In this document: piece by piece, positions 1 through 5,929 of the stretch
Numbering within the stretch: position 1 is the first letter of the stretch
How the letters are laid out: the number at the start of each line of letters is the position of its first letter
Source of the DNA: RSA11 sp965652565
Lineage (GTDB): Bacteria > Actinomycetota > Thermoleophilia > Solirubrobacterales > 70-9
Direction of reading: 5' to 3'
Assembly (NCBI GenBank): GCA_965652565.1
Contig: CBFGWL010000081.1
Coordinates: forward strand, 1-13,085
Length of the DNA: 13,085 bases
Notes under the pieces: model-generated
Database searches by the model: none
Seen by the model: only the letters and a program-made list of their open reading frames with translations
What the model was told of the DNA's origin: nothing
Program-made: the position numbers and the translations under genes

Positions 1-441
1 TCAGCCGTAGAGCTCGCGCTTGAGCAGGGTGACCGAGCGGATCACCTCGTCGAAGAACGGCTCGAGCTCGCCCCGCAGGCGCTCGCGCTCCTCGCGGCCG
101 GCGTCCGTGATCGCGTAGAAGCGCCGCGTGCGGCGATCGGGGTGCTCCCACTCCCCCTTGATCAGCCCGCGCTCCTCGAGCTCGCGCAGCAGCGGATAGA
201 TCGTGTTCGGGTTGACCGAGATCACGCCCTCGGTGATGCGCTCGATCTCCTCGATCAGCCGGTTGCCGTAGGCCGGCTCGCGCTCGATCAGGTGCAGGAC
301 CAGCAGCGGGTAGACGTCACGGCGGCGCAGCTCGCCGCCGAAGACGTCAAGCGAGCGCCCCGACGGGCGGCCGCGGCTCGGCCGCTGGGCGCGGGCGCGC
401 GCGACCGCCTCCGCGACGGGCTTGGAGAGCTCCTCGGTCAC
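1..441 (-). CDS. PadR-family transcriptional regulator
   Basis: The 146-residue product is a DNA-binding repressor of the PadR type, a winged-helix family that often senses small phenolic or toxic compounds. The winged helix spans about residues 31-115. The family pattern is clear: LDVFGGELRRRDVYPLLVLH, then AYGNRLIEEIE at 57-67, then the recognition-helix region NPNTIYPLLRELEERGLI at 77-94, and the wing RRFYAITDAGREE at 106-118. A short C-terminal helix follows (119-146), as in the small PadR subfamily. The first 30 residues are basic and probably disordered. The GTG at 441 was chosen because a TATATT -10 box lies 8 nt upstream and the frame beyond it reads as non-coding, although it stays open to 879. 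The target is unknown. Nothing upstream of the gene (toward the dehydrogenase) looks like a typical PadR partner, and the downstream neighbour is outside the window. PadR assignment is firm; the ligand is not. Confidence 0.93.
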   Translation of the reverse strand: MTEELSKPVAEAVARARAQRPSRGRPSGRSLDVFGGELRRRDVYPLLVLHLIEREPAYGNRLIEEIERITEGVISVNPNTIYPLLRELEERGLIKGEWEHPDRRTRRFYAITDAGREERERLRGELEPFFDEVIRSVTLLKRELYG

Positions 442-449
442 CGCACCTG

Positions 450-455
450 AATATA
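450..455 (-). promoter_or_regulatory. -10 box of PadR gene (leaderless)
   Basis: On the minus strand this reads TATATT and ends 8 nt before the GTG at 441. That places the expected transcription start at or next to the start codon. No convincing Shine-Dalgarno lies at normal spacing. No good -35 is visible. Confidence 0.55.
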
Positions 456-523
456 GGCGCGGGCCACCCGAGCGAGAGAACGGTGGGCGAGTCGGGTATC
501 CGTGAACCGAGGGCGGGCAAAGG

Positions 524-552
524 AAAGGGGCTCCCGCGCCGGGAGCCCCTTT
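524..552 (-). terminator. rho-independent terminator of acyl-CoA dehydrogenase gene
   Basis: A perfect 12-bp inverted repeat (AAAGGGGCTCCC / GGGAGCCCCTTT) with a 5-nt loop begins about 40 nt past the dehydrogenase stop. On the minus strand the stem ends in TTT and is followed by CCTTT, which fits an intrinsic terminator. It isolates the dehydrogenase from the PadR gene. The rest of the 441-594 gap shows no gene. Confidence 0.8.
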
Positions 553-593
553 CGCTTGAGACTGGCCCTCCCGCGAGGGCCGCTCTCCCCTTG

Positions 594-1820
594 TTAAACC
601 GATGCGCTGGCGGTCTCGGACTCCTTGGCCGCGGCGTCGTTCTGGCGCCCGACGGACTCCGGCAGCGGCTCGTCGACGTTGCGGCCCATGAGGACCTCCT
701 TGGCGATCACGAGGCGCTGGATCTGCGAGGTGCCCTCGTACAGCTGCATGATCTTCGCGTCGCGCATGAGCTTCTCGACCGGGTACTCCTTGATGAACCC
801 GTAGCCGCCGTAGACCTGCACCGCGTCGACCGTGATCTCCATCGCGGAGTCGGCCGCAAAGCGCTTGGCGTGCGAGCACGCGAGCGTGTTGCGGATGCCC
901 TGGTCGAGCAGGCGCGCGGACTTCCAGGTCAGCAGGCGCGCGGCCTCGACCTTGGTGGCCATGTCGGCGATCATGAACGAGATCGCCTGGTGCATCGCGA
1001 TCGGCACGCCGAACTGGACGCGCTCCTTCGAGTACTCGGCGGCGAACTCCATCGCGGCGCGGCCGATGCCGACCGCCATCGCGGCGACGCCCGGGCGCGT
1101 GCGGTCGAGCGTCATCATCGCGAGCTTGAAGCCCTTGTTCTCCTCGCCGAGGAGGTGGCTCGCCGGGACCTCGGTCTCGTTGAAGACGACGGTCGCGGTG
1201 TTCGAGGCCCGCTGACCCATCTTGTCTTCCTTCTTGTCGATCGTGATCGTGTCGTCACGCGGGACGACGAAGGCCGAGATGCCGCGGTGACCGGCGTCCT
1301 TGTCGGTCTTGGCGTAGACCGTGTACCAGTCGGCGTGGCTCCCGTTGGTGATGAAGCACTTGGAGCCGTTGATCACGTACTTGTCGCCGACCTTCTTCGC
1401 GGTCGTCTTCATGCCCGAGACGTCCGAGCCGGCGTCGGGCTCGGTGAGGCAGAAGGACGCGAGCTTGGGCTCCTCGGTGAGCATCCCGAGGTACTTCTTC
1501 TTGATCTCCTCGGAACCGCCCAGGGCGACCGGGGTCATGGCGAGACCGTTGGCGGCGAGCGTCGTGCCGATGCCGGAACAGCCCCAGCCGAACTCCTCCT
1601 CGATCAGCGCGCCGGAGAGGAAGTCGAGGCCCGGGCCCCCGTACTCCTCGGGGACGTGCGTGTTCATCAGCCCGACCTCCCAGGCCTTCTCGATGATCTC
1701 CTGAGGCCAGGTGCCGTCGCGGTCGTACTCCCAGGCGACGGGACGGATCTCCTTCTCGGCGAAGTTGTGCGCGAGCTCGCGCAGGTCCTTCTGCTCGTCG
1801 GTAAGGGTGAAGTCGACCAC
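594..1820 (-). CDS. acyl-CoA dehydrogenase
   Basis: This 408-residue FAD enzyme makes the alpha,beta double bond of an acyl-CoA, passing electrons to ETF in fatty-acid or branched-chain catabolism. All ACAD parts are present: the N-terminal helical domain starting DFTLTDEQKDLRELA, the beta-domain signature FCLTEPDAGSDVSGMKTTA followed by YVINGSKCFITNG, and the C-terminal helical domain with VQVYGGYGFIKEYPVEKLMR. The catalytic base is Glu362 in YEGTSQIQRL, the short/medium-chain position. A polar tail of about 27 residues follows the family core. The start is the GTG at 1820, because AAAGGAG (1831-1837) lies 10 nt upstream and the family N-terminus begins there. An earlier in-frame ATG at 1907 would lie on the operator palindrome. 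The chain-length specificity cannot be told from sequence. No partner genes (ETF, hydratase, thiolase) are in view, so it is transcribed alone. Confidence 0.96.
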   Translation of the reverse strand: MVDFTLTDEQKDLRELAHNFAEKEIRPVAWEYDRDGTWPQEIIEKAWEVGLMNTHVPEEYGGPGLDFLSGALIEEEFGWGCSGIGTTLAANGLAMTPVALGGSEEIKKKYLGMLTEEPKLASFCLTEPDAGSDVSGMKTTAKKVGDKYVINGSKCFITNGSHADWYTVYAKTDKDAGHRGISAFVVPRDDTITIDKKEDKMGQRASNTATVVFNETEVPASHLLGEENKGFKLAMMTLDRTRPGVAAMAVGIGRAAMEFAAEYSKERVQFGVPIAMHQAISFMIADMATKVEAARLLTWKSARLLDQGIRNTLACSHAKRFAADSAMEITVDAVQVYGGYGFIKEYPVEKLMRDAKIMQLYEGTSQIQRLVIAKEVLMGRNVDEPLPESVGRQNDAAAKESETASASV

Positions 1821-1830
1821 TGCTCGAAAG

Positions 1831-1837
1831 CTCCTTT
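1831..1837 (-). promoter_or_regulatory. Shine-Dalgarno of acyl-CoA dehydrogenase
   Basis: The minus strand reads AAAGGAG, 10 nt before the GTG at 1820. This site decides the start against the in-frame ATG at 1907 and matches the usual ACAD N-terminus. Confidence 0.75.
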
Positions 1838-1891
1838 GGATACGTCGTGTACGAGGGCGCAGGTCGTCGGCGTTGGTGCCGGTAGCCTCGA

Positions 1892-1907
1892 TTGACTGGT
1901 CAGTCAA
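1892..1907. promoter_or_regulatory. 16-bp palindromic operator, TetR-type
   Basis: TTGACTG-GT-CAGTCAA is a perfect 7+7 inverted repeat in the gap between the dehydrogenase and the divergent membrane-protein gene. Perfect palindromes of this size built on TGACTGNNCAGTCA are typical of operators bound by TetR-family repressors, which commonly control acyl-CoA dehydrogenase genes. The minus-strand half site TTGACT would also serve as a -35 element, so binding would block transcription. No TetR gene is in the window; the regulator is inferred. Confidence 0.6.
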
Positions 1908-1939
1908 CCTCTCTGGCCGAAGAATAGCGCAAGGGGGCG

Positions 1940-1945
1940 TAACCT
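1940..1945 (+). promoter_or_regulatory. -10 box of membrane-protein gene (leaderless)
   Basis: TAACCT ends exactly 7 nt before the GTG at 1953. No Shine-Dalgarno is found at normal distance; the AGGGGG at about 1932 is some 15 nt away. This is the same geometry as at 2429, 3417 and 6291. Confidence 0.5.
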
Positions 1946-1952
1946 CCGGCGC

Positions 1953-2402
1953 GTGGCCGCCCTCGCGATCTCAAGTGGCGAGGCGATCCTGATCATCGCC
2001 CTGGCGGCGGTGCCCATCGCCGCGGCGAGCTTCGTGTTCGGGGCGCGCAACGCGCTCGGCCAGATCGGGCGCGGCCCGCTCTCGATCGACGAGCAGAAGC
2101 CGTCGCGCCCGAGCCCCGAAAGCCCGCAGGGCCGGCGCATCCGCGAGGCCGAGCTCCGCCAGCTCCTCGAGGGCAAGGCGTATCGCCAGGCGCAGCGGGG
2201 CGAGCCGGCTCTCGACGTCGACGCCGAGCTCGCCAGGCTGCTCGACGCGGAGGCGCAGCGGCCGCGCCCGCAGGCGGACGACGCCCTGCGGGCCGAGGTG
2301 CGCTCGCTCGTCATCGCGCGCAACGAGCGCCGGATCCGGATGGGCAAGGAGCCGCTCGACGTCGAGGCCGAGATCGAGCGTCAGCTCGGCGAGCTCGGCT
2401 GA
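1953..2402 (+). CDS. membrane-anchored protein with duplicated motif
   Basis: I do not recognise a named family for this 149-residue protein. Residues 10-30 form one hydrophobic helix (AILIIALAAVPIAAASFVFG), probably an N-terminal anchor. A linker rich in Pro, Ser and Gly follows (37-62). The charged cytoplasmic part contains two ungapped copies of a 33-residue unit, at 65-97 and 113-145. They share 13 identities, including AExR and L-D-V-x-A-E followed by an R-x-L ending. The second copy holds ARNERRIRMGKEPLDVEAEI. Both copies should be mainly helical. The GTG start at 1953 is chosen because of TAACCT 7 nt upstream. The gene diverges from the dehydrogenase and is followed 39 nt later by the acidic-protein gene on the same strand, which has its own -10 box. 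Whether the repeat binds a partner or only stiffens the tail is unknown. Confidence 0.8.
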   Translation: MAALAISSGEAILIIALAAVPIAAASFVFGARNALGQIGRGPLSIDEQKPSRPSPESPQGRRIREAELRQLLEGKAYRQAQRGEPALDVDAELARLLDAEAQRPRPQADDALRAEVRSLVIARNERRIRMGKEPLDVEAEIERQLGELG

Positions 2403-2428
2403 ACAACGCAGGCGGCAGCCGGGAGACG

Positions 2429-2434
2429 TAATGT
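2429..2434 (+). promoter_or_regulatory. -10 box of acidic-protein gene (leaderless)
   Basis: TAATGT ends 7 nt before the ATG at 2442, so the mRNA should begin at or within a base of the start codon. No good -35 is visible. GGGAG at 2421-2425 is 16 nt from the ATG, too far for normal use. Confidence 0.5.
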
Positions 2435-2441
2435 TCGGGGC

Positions 2442-2780
2442 ATGAACCCGCCCGATCCCGACGAGGTCGTCGAGCTCGAGGATCTACTGGTCCGGCCCGG
2501 CACGTACTTCAATCCACAGACCGAGGTCGTGGTGGTCGTCGACGACTCGGTGTCGATCGACCAGGAGGTCTTCAACATGGAGGCCTACGAAGGCGCCGAT
2601 TGGGTGCGCATCTCCGATGAGGTGCCGGTCGACGAGGACGCGCTCGGCGAGGCGTTCGAGGCCTTCCAGACGCACTACCACGCCGGCGCGCGGGGCGCGG
2701 TCTCCGGCACGGCCCTCGAGCAGGGCGACGAGGAAACCGAGGACGGCGAGGAAGGGCAGGAGCCCGGCCGCGAGGACTGA
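2442..2780 (+). CDS. small acidic protein of unknown function
   Basis: The 112-residue product is strongly acidic and has no membrane segment or signal peptide. Residues 7-65 look folded: EVVELEDLLVRPGTYFNPQT leads into a beta-rich stretch TEVVVVVDDS (27-36), and ISDEVPVDEDALGEAFEAFQ continues into a helix. Residues 90-112 are almost entirely Gly, Glu and Asp, and are probably a disordered tail. No catalytic pattern is seen. The ATG at 2442 is the first codon after a TAATGT -10 box 7 nt away. The gene runs convergent to the 2799-3005 gene, with only 18 nt between the stops. It could be a small adaptor or protein-binding module; that is a guess. Confidence 0.8.
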   Translation: MNPPDPDEVVELEDLLVRPGTYFNPQTEVVVVVDDSVSIDQEVFNMEAYEGADWVRISDEVPVDEDALGEAFEAFQTHYHAGARGAVSGTALEQGDEETEDGEEGQEPGRED

Positions 2781-2795
2781 CCCGGCCCGCCGGGT
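2780..2795. terminator. short hairpin between convergent genes
   Basis: ACCCGGC-CC-GCCGGGT forms a 7-bp GC-rich stem located exactly in the 18-nt gap between two convergent stops. It has no T-tract, so it may be a weak or bidirectional terminator. Confidence 0.35.
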
Positions 2796-2798
2796 CCC

Positions 2799-3005
2799 TC
2801 AGCGCGCCGCGTCGATCAGGCTCGCCGCCGCGCGGAAGAGCCGCCGGCCGGCCTCGCTCTCCGCCGGAAACGAAGCGCCCCGTCCCCCGGACGCGTACAC
2901 GCGCGCGGACGGCTTGCGGGTGAGGCGCCGGCGCCGCAGGTAGGCCGCGGCCTCGTCGGCGTAGCCGGCGACGCGGTCGATCACGAAGCGGTGCGGCTTT
3001 TGCAT
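2799..3005 (-). CDS. 68-residue basic protein coupled to the roadblock gene
   Basis: No family is recognised. The protein starts MQKPHRFVIDRVAGYADEAA, has a very basic patch YLRRRRLTRKPSARVY at 22-37, a Gly-rich turn, and ends in an amphipathic helix (SEAGRRLFRAAASLIDAAR). It has no Cys and no membrane helix. Its ATG shares one base with the stop codon of the upstream roadblock-like gene (TGATG on the minus strand), a sign of translational coupling, so the two products are probably made together and may bind each other. The basic surface could contact nucleic acid or an acidic partner, but nothing in the sequence proves this. The coupling is the main reason to believe the gene is real. Confidence 0.68.
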   Translation of the reverse strand: MQKPHRFVIDRVAGYADEAAAYLRRRRLTRKPSARVYASGGRGASFPAESEAGRRLFRAAASLIDAAR

Positions 3006-3409
3006 CACGCGGCCTCCCGGGCCACGACGCGCGCGGCCTCGGCGCGCAGCTCGCGCAGGGCAGCGCGCATGTCGGCCAGGACGAGCGAGGCGAGCGTGAA
3101 GCGGTCGGTGACCGCGACCATCGCCAGGGCGCCGTCGCGCAGCATGTACGCCTCGCCGTCCTCCGTCGCGACGTGCGCGTTGACGGCGGGCTCGCCGGCG
3201 GCAGCGTCGGCCGCTTCGATCAGCTCGCGGGCCGCGGCCTCCCACGTCGCCCCGTTCCCGGTAGCGGCGAGCACCCGCCCGTCGGCCAGAATCGCGCCGC
3301 CCCGGACGTCACGGGACAGCTCTGCGAAGCGCTCGAGCGCGGCGCGAGCCGCTGCGGACGGCGGTCGCGGCGGTGCACCTCCGGGGGCAGATCGAGGGTT
3401 CGCCGTCAC
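3005..3409 (-). CDS. roadblock/LC7-like domain protein
   Basis: The 134-residue product resembles the small roadblock/LC7 (MglB-like) fold: helix ALERFAELSRDVRGGAIL, strand, ADGRVLAATG at 42-51, a helix at 56-70, then the strands HVATEDGEAYMLRDG (79-93) and ALAMVAVTDRFTLA (94-107), and a C-terminal helix (108-133). In bacteria such proteins are regulators or scaffolds for small Ras-like GTPases (MglA type) in polarity or signalling. No GTPase gene lies in the window. The GTG at 3409 is preferred over in-frame upstream ATG codons because TATGTT lies exactly 7 nt before it, and one of those ATGs is inside that -10 box. The first 20 residues are rich in Pro and Ala and probably flexible. It overlaps the downstream basic-protein gene by one base. 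Fold assignment was made by eye and is moderate. Confidence 0.72.
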   Translation of the reverse strand: MTANPRSAPGGAPPRPPSAAARAALERFAELSRDVRGGAILADGRVLAATGNGATWEAAARELIEAADAAAGEPAVNAHVATEDGEAYMLRDGALAMVAVTDRFTLASLVLADMRAALRELRAEAARVVAREAA

Positions 3410-3416
3410 GTCGGCA

Positions 3417-3422
3417 AACATA
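3417..3422 (-). promoter_or_regulatory. -10 box of roadblock-like gene (leaderless)
   Basis: The minus strand reads TATGTT, ending 7 nt before the GTG at 3409. The surrounding ACATATAG is nearly symmetrical, so the site may also open for the divergent small gene at 3429. Confidence 0.55.
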
Positions 3423-3428
3423 TAGGCC

Positions 3429-3569
3429 GTGACGCCGGCCAAAGCTTCATGGATAGCGGTAGTGGTGGTGTGCGCGATCGCCGCCCTGCTCCTCGCCGTG
3501 AACGGCTACACCGGGTACTCGATCACCGCCGTCGCGGTCGGTCTCGCCGCGGCCGTCAACCTCACCTAG
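3429..3569 (+). CDS. 46-residue membrane protein, hypothetical
   Basis: A short reading frame starts at GTG 3429 and ends at TAG 3569. It encodes VTPAKASWIAVVVV, then a hydrophobic segment CAIAALLLAV, a short polar loop NGYTGYS, and a second hydrophobic segment ITAVAVGLAAAVNL. This fits a protein with one or two membrane helices. After the first dozen codons nearly every third base is G or C, as in the neighbouring real genes. Its stop interlocks with the convergent transporter gene in the sequence CTAG (3566-3569), which gives TAG on both strands. It otherwise fills an unexplained gap between divergent and convergent genes. No ribosome site is clear, and the GTG triplets at 3462-3470 are alternative starts. 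No family is recognised. Confidence 0.5.
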   Translation: MTPAKASWIAVVVVCAIAALLLAVNGYTGYSITAVAVGLAAAVNLT

Positions 3570-4519
3570 TCCGCCGCCTGATCCGCGGCGTCCATGCGGG
3601 CGCTGCGGCCCGGCTCGTCGCTCCAGCGCAACGGGCTGCCCTTCATCGCGCGCGCCGACGACTGGGGCTCGAGATGGACCAGCACGTCCGCGCCGCCGAG
3701 CTCCGCAGCGATCGCGTCGCGCAGCTCGTGAGCCGCCTCGTGGGCGCGCTCCAGCGAGGTCCCGTCGCGGAACTGCACGTGCAAATCCACGTACTTGCGG
3801 CCGGCGGCCCCACGGGCGCGGAGCTTGTGGTAGCCGACGACCTCGGGGAGGCCCGCGCCCACGATCGTGGCCTCGATGCGGTCGAGCTCCTCGGCGGGCA
3901 AGGTTTCGTCGACGAGCACCGCCCCCGAGCGCCACAGGATGCGCACGCCCGCCACGACGATCGCGGCCGCGACGACGAGCGCCGCGATCGCGTCGAAGAC
4001 CGGCTCGCCCGTGAGCTCGACGAGCAGCAGGCCGGTGAGCACGCCGAACGAGGTAAGGGCGTCCGTGCGCAGATGGGCGGCGTCGCCCTCGAGCGCCGGC
4101 GATGAAAGCGCCCGGGCCCGCCTGCTGAGAAACGTCGAGACGACCACGTTCGCGACCATGGAGAAGGCGATCACCCCGATGCCGAAGCCGAGGCTCTCGA
4201 CCTCGGCGCCCGTCACCAGGCGCCGGGTCGACTCGTACACGATGATCCCGGCGCCGACCAGGATCAGCATCCCCTCGATCGCCGCCGCCAGGTTCTCGAC
4301 CTTGGCGTGGCCGTAGGGATGCTCCTCGTCCGGGGGCCGGTCCGCGCGGCGCACCGAGACGAACGCCACGATCGACGCGATCAGGTCGATCCCGGAGTGG
4401 ATCGCCTCGGTGAGGATCGCGATCGAGCCCGTCACCGCGCCGGCGATGAGCTTGAGGGTGATCAGGACCGAGTTCGAGACGATCGAAAGCGCCGCCGCCC
4501 CGGCCTTGGTGCGGATCAC
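3566..4519 (-). CDS. cation diffusion facilitator transporter (zinc-type site)
   Basis: This 317-residue inner-membrane antiporter exports divalent metal ions against protons and belongs to the CDF/YiiP-ZitB family. There are six predicted membrane helices, starting with AALSIVSNSVLITLKLIAGA. The transport site reads HSGID (His41, Asp45) in helix 2 and HLRTD (His149, Asp153) in helix 5. This HDHD set is the pattern of zinc-selective members, unlike the DDHD set of YiiP/FieF. The HPYGHAKVE motif at 67-75 is the family cytoplasmic loop. The C-terminal domain from about residue 215 has the ferredoxin-like cytoplasmic fold (VDLHVQF, HELRDAIAAE, VLVHLEP). The GTG start overlaps the rdgB stop by 4 nt (GTGA), so translation is coupled. 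Metal choice is inferred from the motif only. Confidence 0.94.
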   Translation of the reverse strand: MIRTKAGAAALSIVSNSVLITLKLIAGAVTGSIAILTEAIHSGIDLIASIVAFVSVRRADRPPDEEHPYGHAKVENLAAAIEGMLILVGAGIIVYESTRRLVTGAEVESLGFGIGVIAFSMVANVVVSTFLSRRARALSSPALEGDAAHLRTDALTSFGVLTGLLLVELTGEPVFDAIAALVVAAAIVVAGVRILWRSGAVLVDETLPAEELDRIEATIVGAGLPEVVGYHKLRARGAAGRKYVDLHVQFRDGTSLERAHEAAHELRDAIAAELGGADVLVHLEPQSSARAMKGSPLRWSDEPGRSARMDAADQAAD

Positions 4520-5100
4520 GGGCCCTGCCCCAGCGCCTCCGCGAGCGCTCGCGCCGCCCGGCCGCGGTGGCTGATCGCGTGTTTCTCGTCCGGGCTGAGC
4601 TCCGCCATCGTCCGCTCGTCGCCCGGACCCGTGTCGGCGGGCACGAAGGCCGGGTCGTACCCGAAGCCGCCGTCGCCGCGCGGCTCGTCGATGAAGACGC
4701 CCTCGCAGCGCCCGTGCGCGACGCGCTCCTCGCCGTCGGGGTCGATGTAGGCGAGCGCGCAGACGTAGGCGACGGACCGGTCGGACTGGTCGCGCAGCTC
4801 GTCGATCAGGCGCTGGAGGTTCTCCTCGTCGCTGGCGTCCTCGCCGGCGTAGCGCGCCGAGCGGACGCCTGGGCGCCCGCCGAGCGCCCGCGCCTCGATG
4901 CCGGAGTCGTCGGCGAGCGCAGGCAGGCCGGTTGCCGCGTAAGCCGCGCGCGCCTTGATCAGCGCGTTCTCCGCGAAGGTCTCCCCGTCCTCGGGCGGCA
5001 GGTCGACGGAGTCGGGAAGCGGCACGAGCTCGAACCCAGTGAGGATCTCACCGAGCTCGCGCAGCTTGTGCTCGTTGCGTGTGGAGACGACGACCCGCAT
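4516..5100 (-). CDS. rdgB: non-canonical purine NTP pyrophosphatase (RdgB/HAM1)
   Basis: The enzyme hydrolyses dITP, ITP and XTP to monophosphates, keeping deaminated purines out of DNA and RNA in the cytoplasm. The 194 residues match the family from end to end: STRNEHKLREL at 6-16 (phosphate binding), FAENALIKARAAY at 42-54, ALADDSGIEARALGG at 61-75 with the catalytic acids, SARYAGEDASDEENLQRL at 81-98, GFGYDPAFVP at 145-154, and MAELSPDEKHAISHRGRA at 165-182. The ATG at 5100 fits the family N-terminus MRVVVSTRN; an ATG at 5109 would add three residues. No Shine-Dalgarno is seen. The gene follows rph by 44 nt, a common bacterial pairing, and precedes the transporter with overlap. Confidence 0.97.
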   Translation of the reverse strand: MRVVVSTRNEHKLRELGEILTGFELVPLPDSVDLPPEDGETFAENALIKARAAYAATGLPALADDSGIEARALGGRPGVRSARYAGEDASDEENLQRLIDELRDQSDRSVAYVCALAYIDPDGEERVAHGRCEGVFIDEPRGDGGFGYDPAFVPADTGPGDERTMAELSPDEKHAISHRGRAARALAEALGQGP

Positions 5101-5144
5101 CGGCACCATGGTGGCGCGATTCGCGGCGCAGCGGCGCCGCGCGC

Positions 5145-5864
5145 TTACTCGCAGGCGGCGAGCTGCGCCTCGCGCAGCGAGGCGATCGCCGGCTCCGCGA
5201 GCTCGAGCAGCGCGTCGAGCGAGGCGCGCGAGGCGGCGGTGCGCTCGGCGGTCGCCTGGAACTCGACCAGCCCCCCGTCGCCGGTCATGACGATGTTCGC
5301 GTCCACCTCGGCCCGCGAGTCCTCGCTGTAGTCGAGATCGCAGAGCGGCTCGCCGTCGACGATGCCGCAGGAGATCGCCGCCACGTTCCCGGTGATTGGA
5401 TCGCGCTCGATGACGCCCTGCTCCAGGAGCGCGCGCGTCGCGAGTCGCAGCGCCACCCAGCCGCCGGTGATCGACGCGCAACGCGTGCCGCCGTCGGCCT
5501 GCAGCACGTCGCAGTCGACGTAGATCGAGACCTCCGGCAGGGCGGTGAGATCGACGGCGCCGCGCAGCGAGCGGCCGATGAGCCGCTGGATCTCGGTGGA
5601 GCGGCCGTCGGGACGGCCGCGCTTGGAGTCGCGCTCCTTGCGCTCGCCCGTCGAGGCGGGCAGCATCGCGTACTCGGCGGTGACCCAGCCCCGGCCGGTT
5701 CCCTCGAGCCAGCGCGGCACGGAGGTCGAAGCGGATGCGGTGCAGATCACGCGTGTCTCCCCCTGCTCGTACAGGCACGACCCAGTCGCCGTGCGCACGA
5801 AGCCGGGATGGATCTGAACGGGCCGGACGTCGCCGGGCCCGCGGTCGTAGCTTCGGGTCGCCAT
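5145..5864 (-). CDS. rph: ribonuclease PH
   Basis: RNase PH is a phosphorolytic 3'-5' exoribonuclease that trims tRNA 3' ends, using phosphate and releasing nucleoside diphosphates; it acts as a hexamer. The 239-residue length is normal. Signature stretches are RPVQIHPGFVRTATGSCLYE at 14-33, GRGWVTAEYAMLPASTGER at 57-75, GRSTEIQRLIGRSLRGAVDL at 87-106 (phosphate-binding region), DCDVLQADGGTRCASITGGW, and DLDYSEDSRAEVDANIVMTG with the acidic metal-binding residues. The ATG at 5864 is the start. No Shine-Dalgarno is visible and no TANNNT box is close. It probably starts an rph-rdgB-transporter operon, or is fed by read-through from the pilin gene 65 nt upstream. Confidence 0.97.
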   Translation of the reverse strand: MATRSYDRGPGDVRPVQIHPGFVRTATGSCLYEQGETRVICTASASTSVPRWLEGTGRGWVTAEYAMLPASTGERKERDSKRGRPDGRSTEIQRLIGRSLRGAVDLTALPEVSIYVDCDVLQADGGTRCASITGGWVALRLATRALLEQGVIERDPITGNVAAISCGIVDGEPLCDLDYSEDSRAEVDANIVMTGDGGLVEFQATAERTAASRASLDALLELAEPAIASLREAQLAACE

Positions 5865-5891
5865 CGGCCCGGCAGTGTGGCAGACCGGCCG

Positions 5892-5923
5892 GGCCCGCCG
5901 TCACGCGCACGCGACGGCGGGCC
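5892..5923 (-). terminator. GC-rich hairpin after the pilin gene
   Basis: GGCCCGCCGTC and its exact complement GACGGCGGGCC form an 11-bp stem with a 10-nt loop, starting 7 nt past the pilin stop. There is no T-tract. It may end or attenuate pilin transcription before rph. Confidence 0.5.
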
Positions 5924-5929
5924 GCCCGC

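Noticed and set aside
442..879. N-terminal extension of the PadR frame
   Set aside because: The extra 146 residues are compositionally odd, overlap the dehydrogenase and its terminator, and lie upstream of a good -10 box and GTG.
483..1895. 470-codon plus-strand frame across the dehydrogenase
   Set aside because: It is a GC-rich antisense shadow of a clear acyl-CoA dehydrogenase and has no recognisable domain.
2431..2445. Four-codon frame ATG-TTC-GGG-GCA-TGA overlapping the start of the acidic-protein gene, with GGGAG in front
   Set aside because: It would allow reinitiation, but its ATG lies within the TAATGT -10 box, which better explains the sequence; a leaderless mRNA would not contain it.
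3447..3935. 162-codon minus-strand frame across the transporter 3' end
   Set aside because: It is a Arg/Gly-rich out-of-frame shadow of the CDF transporter gene with no domain.
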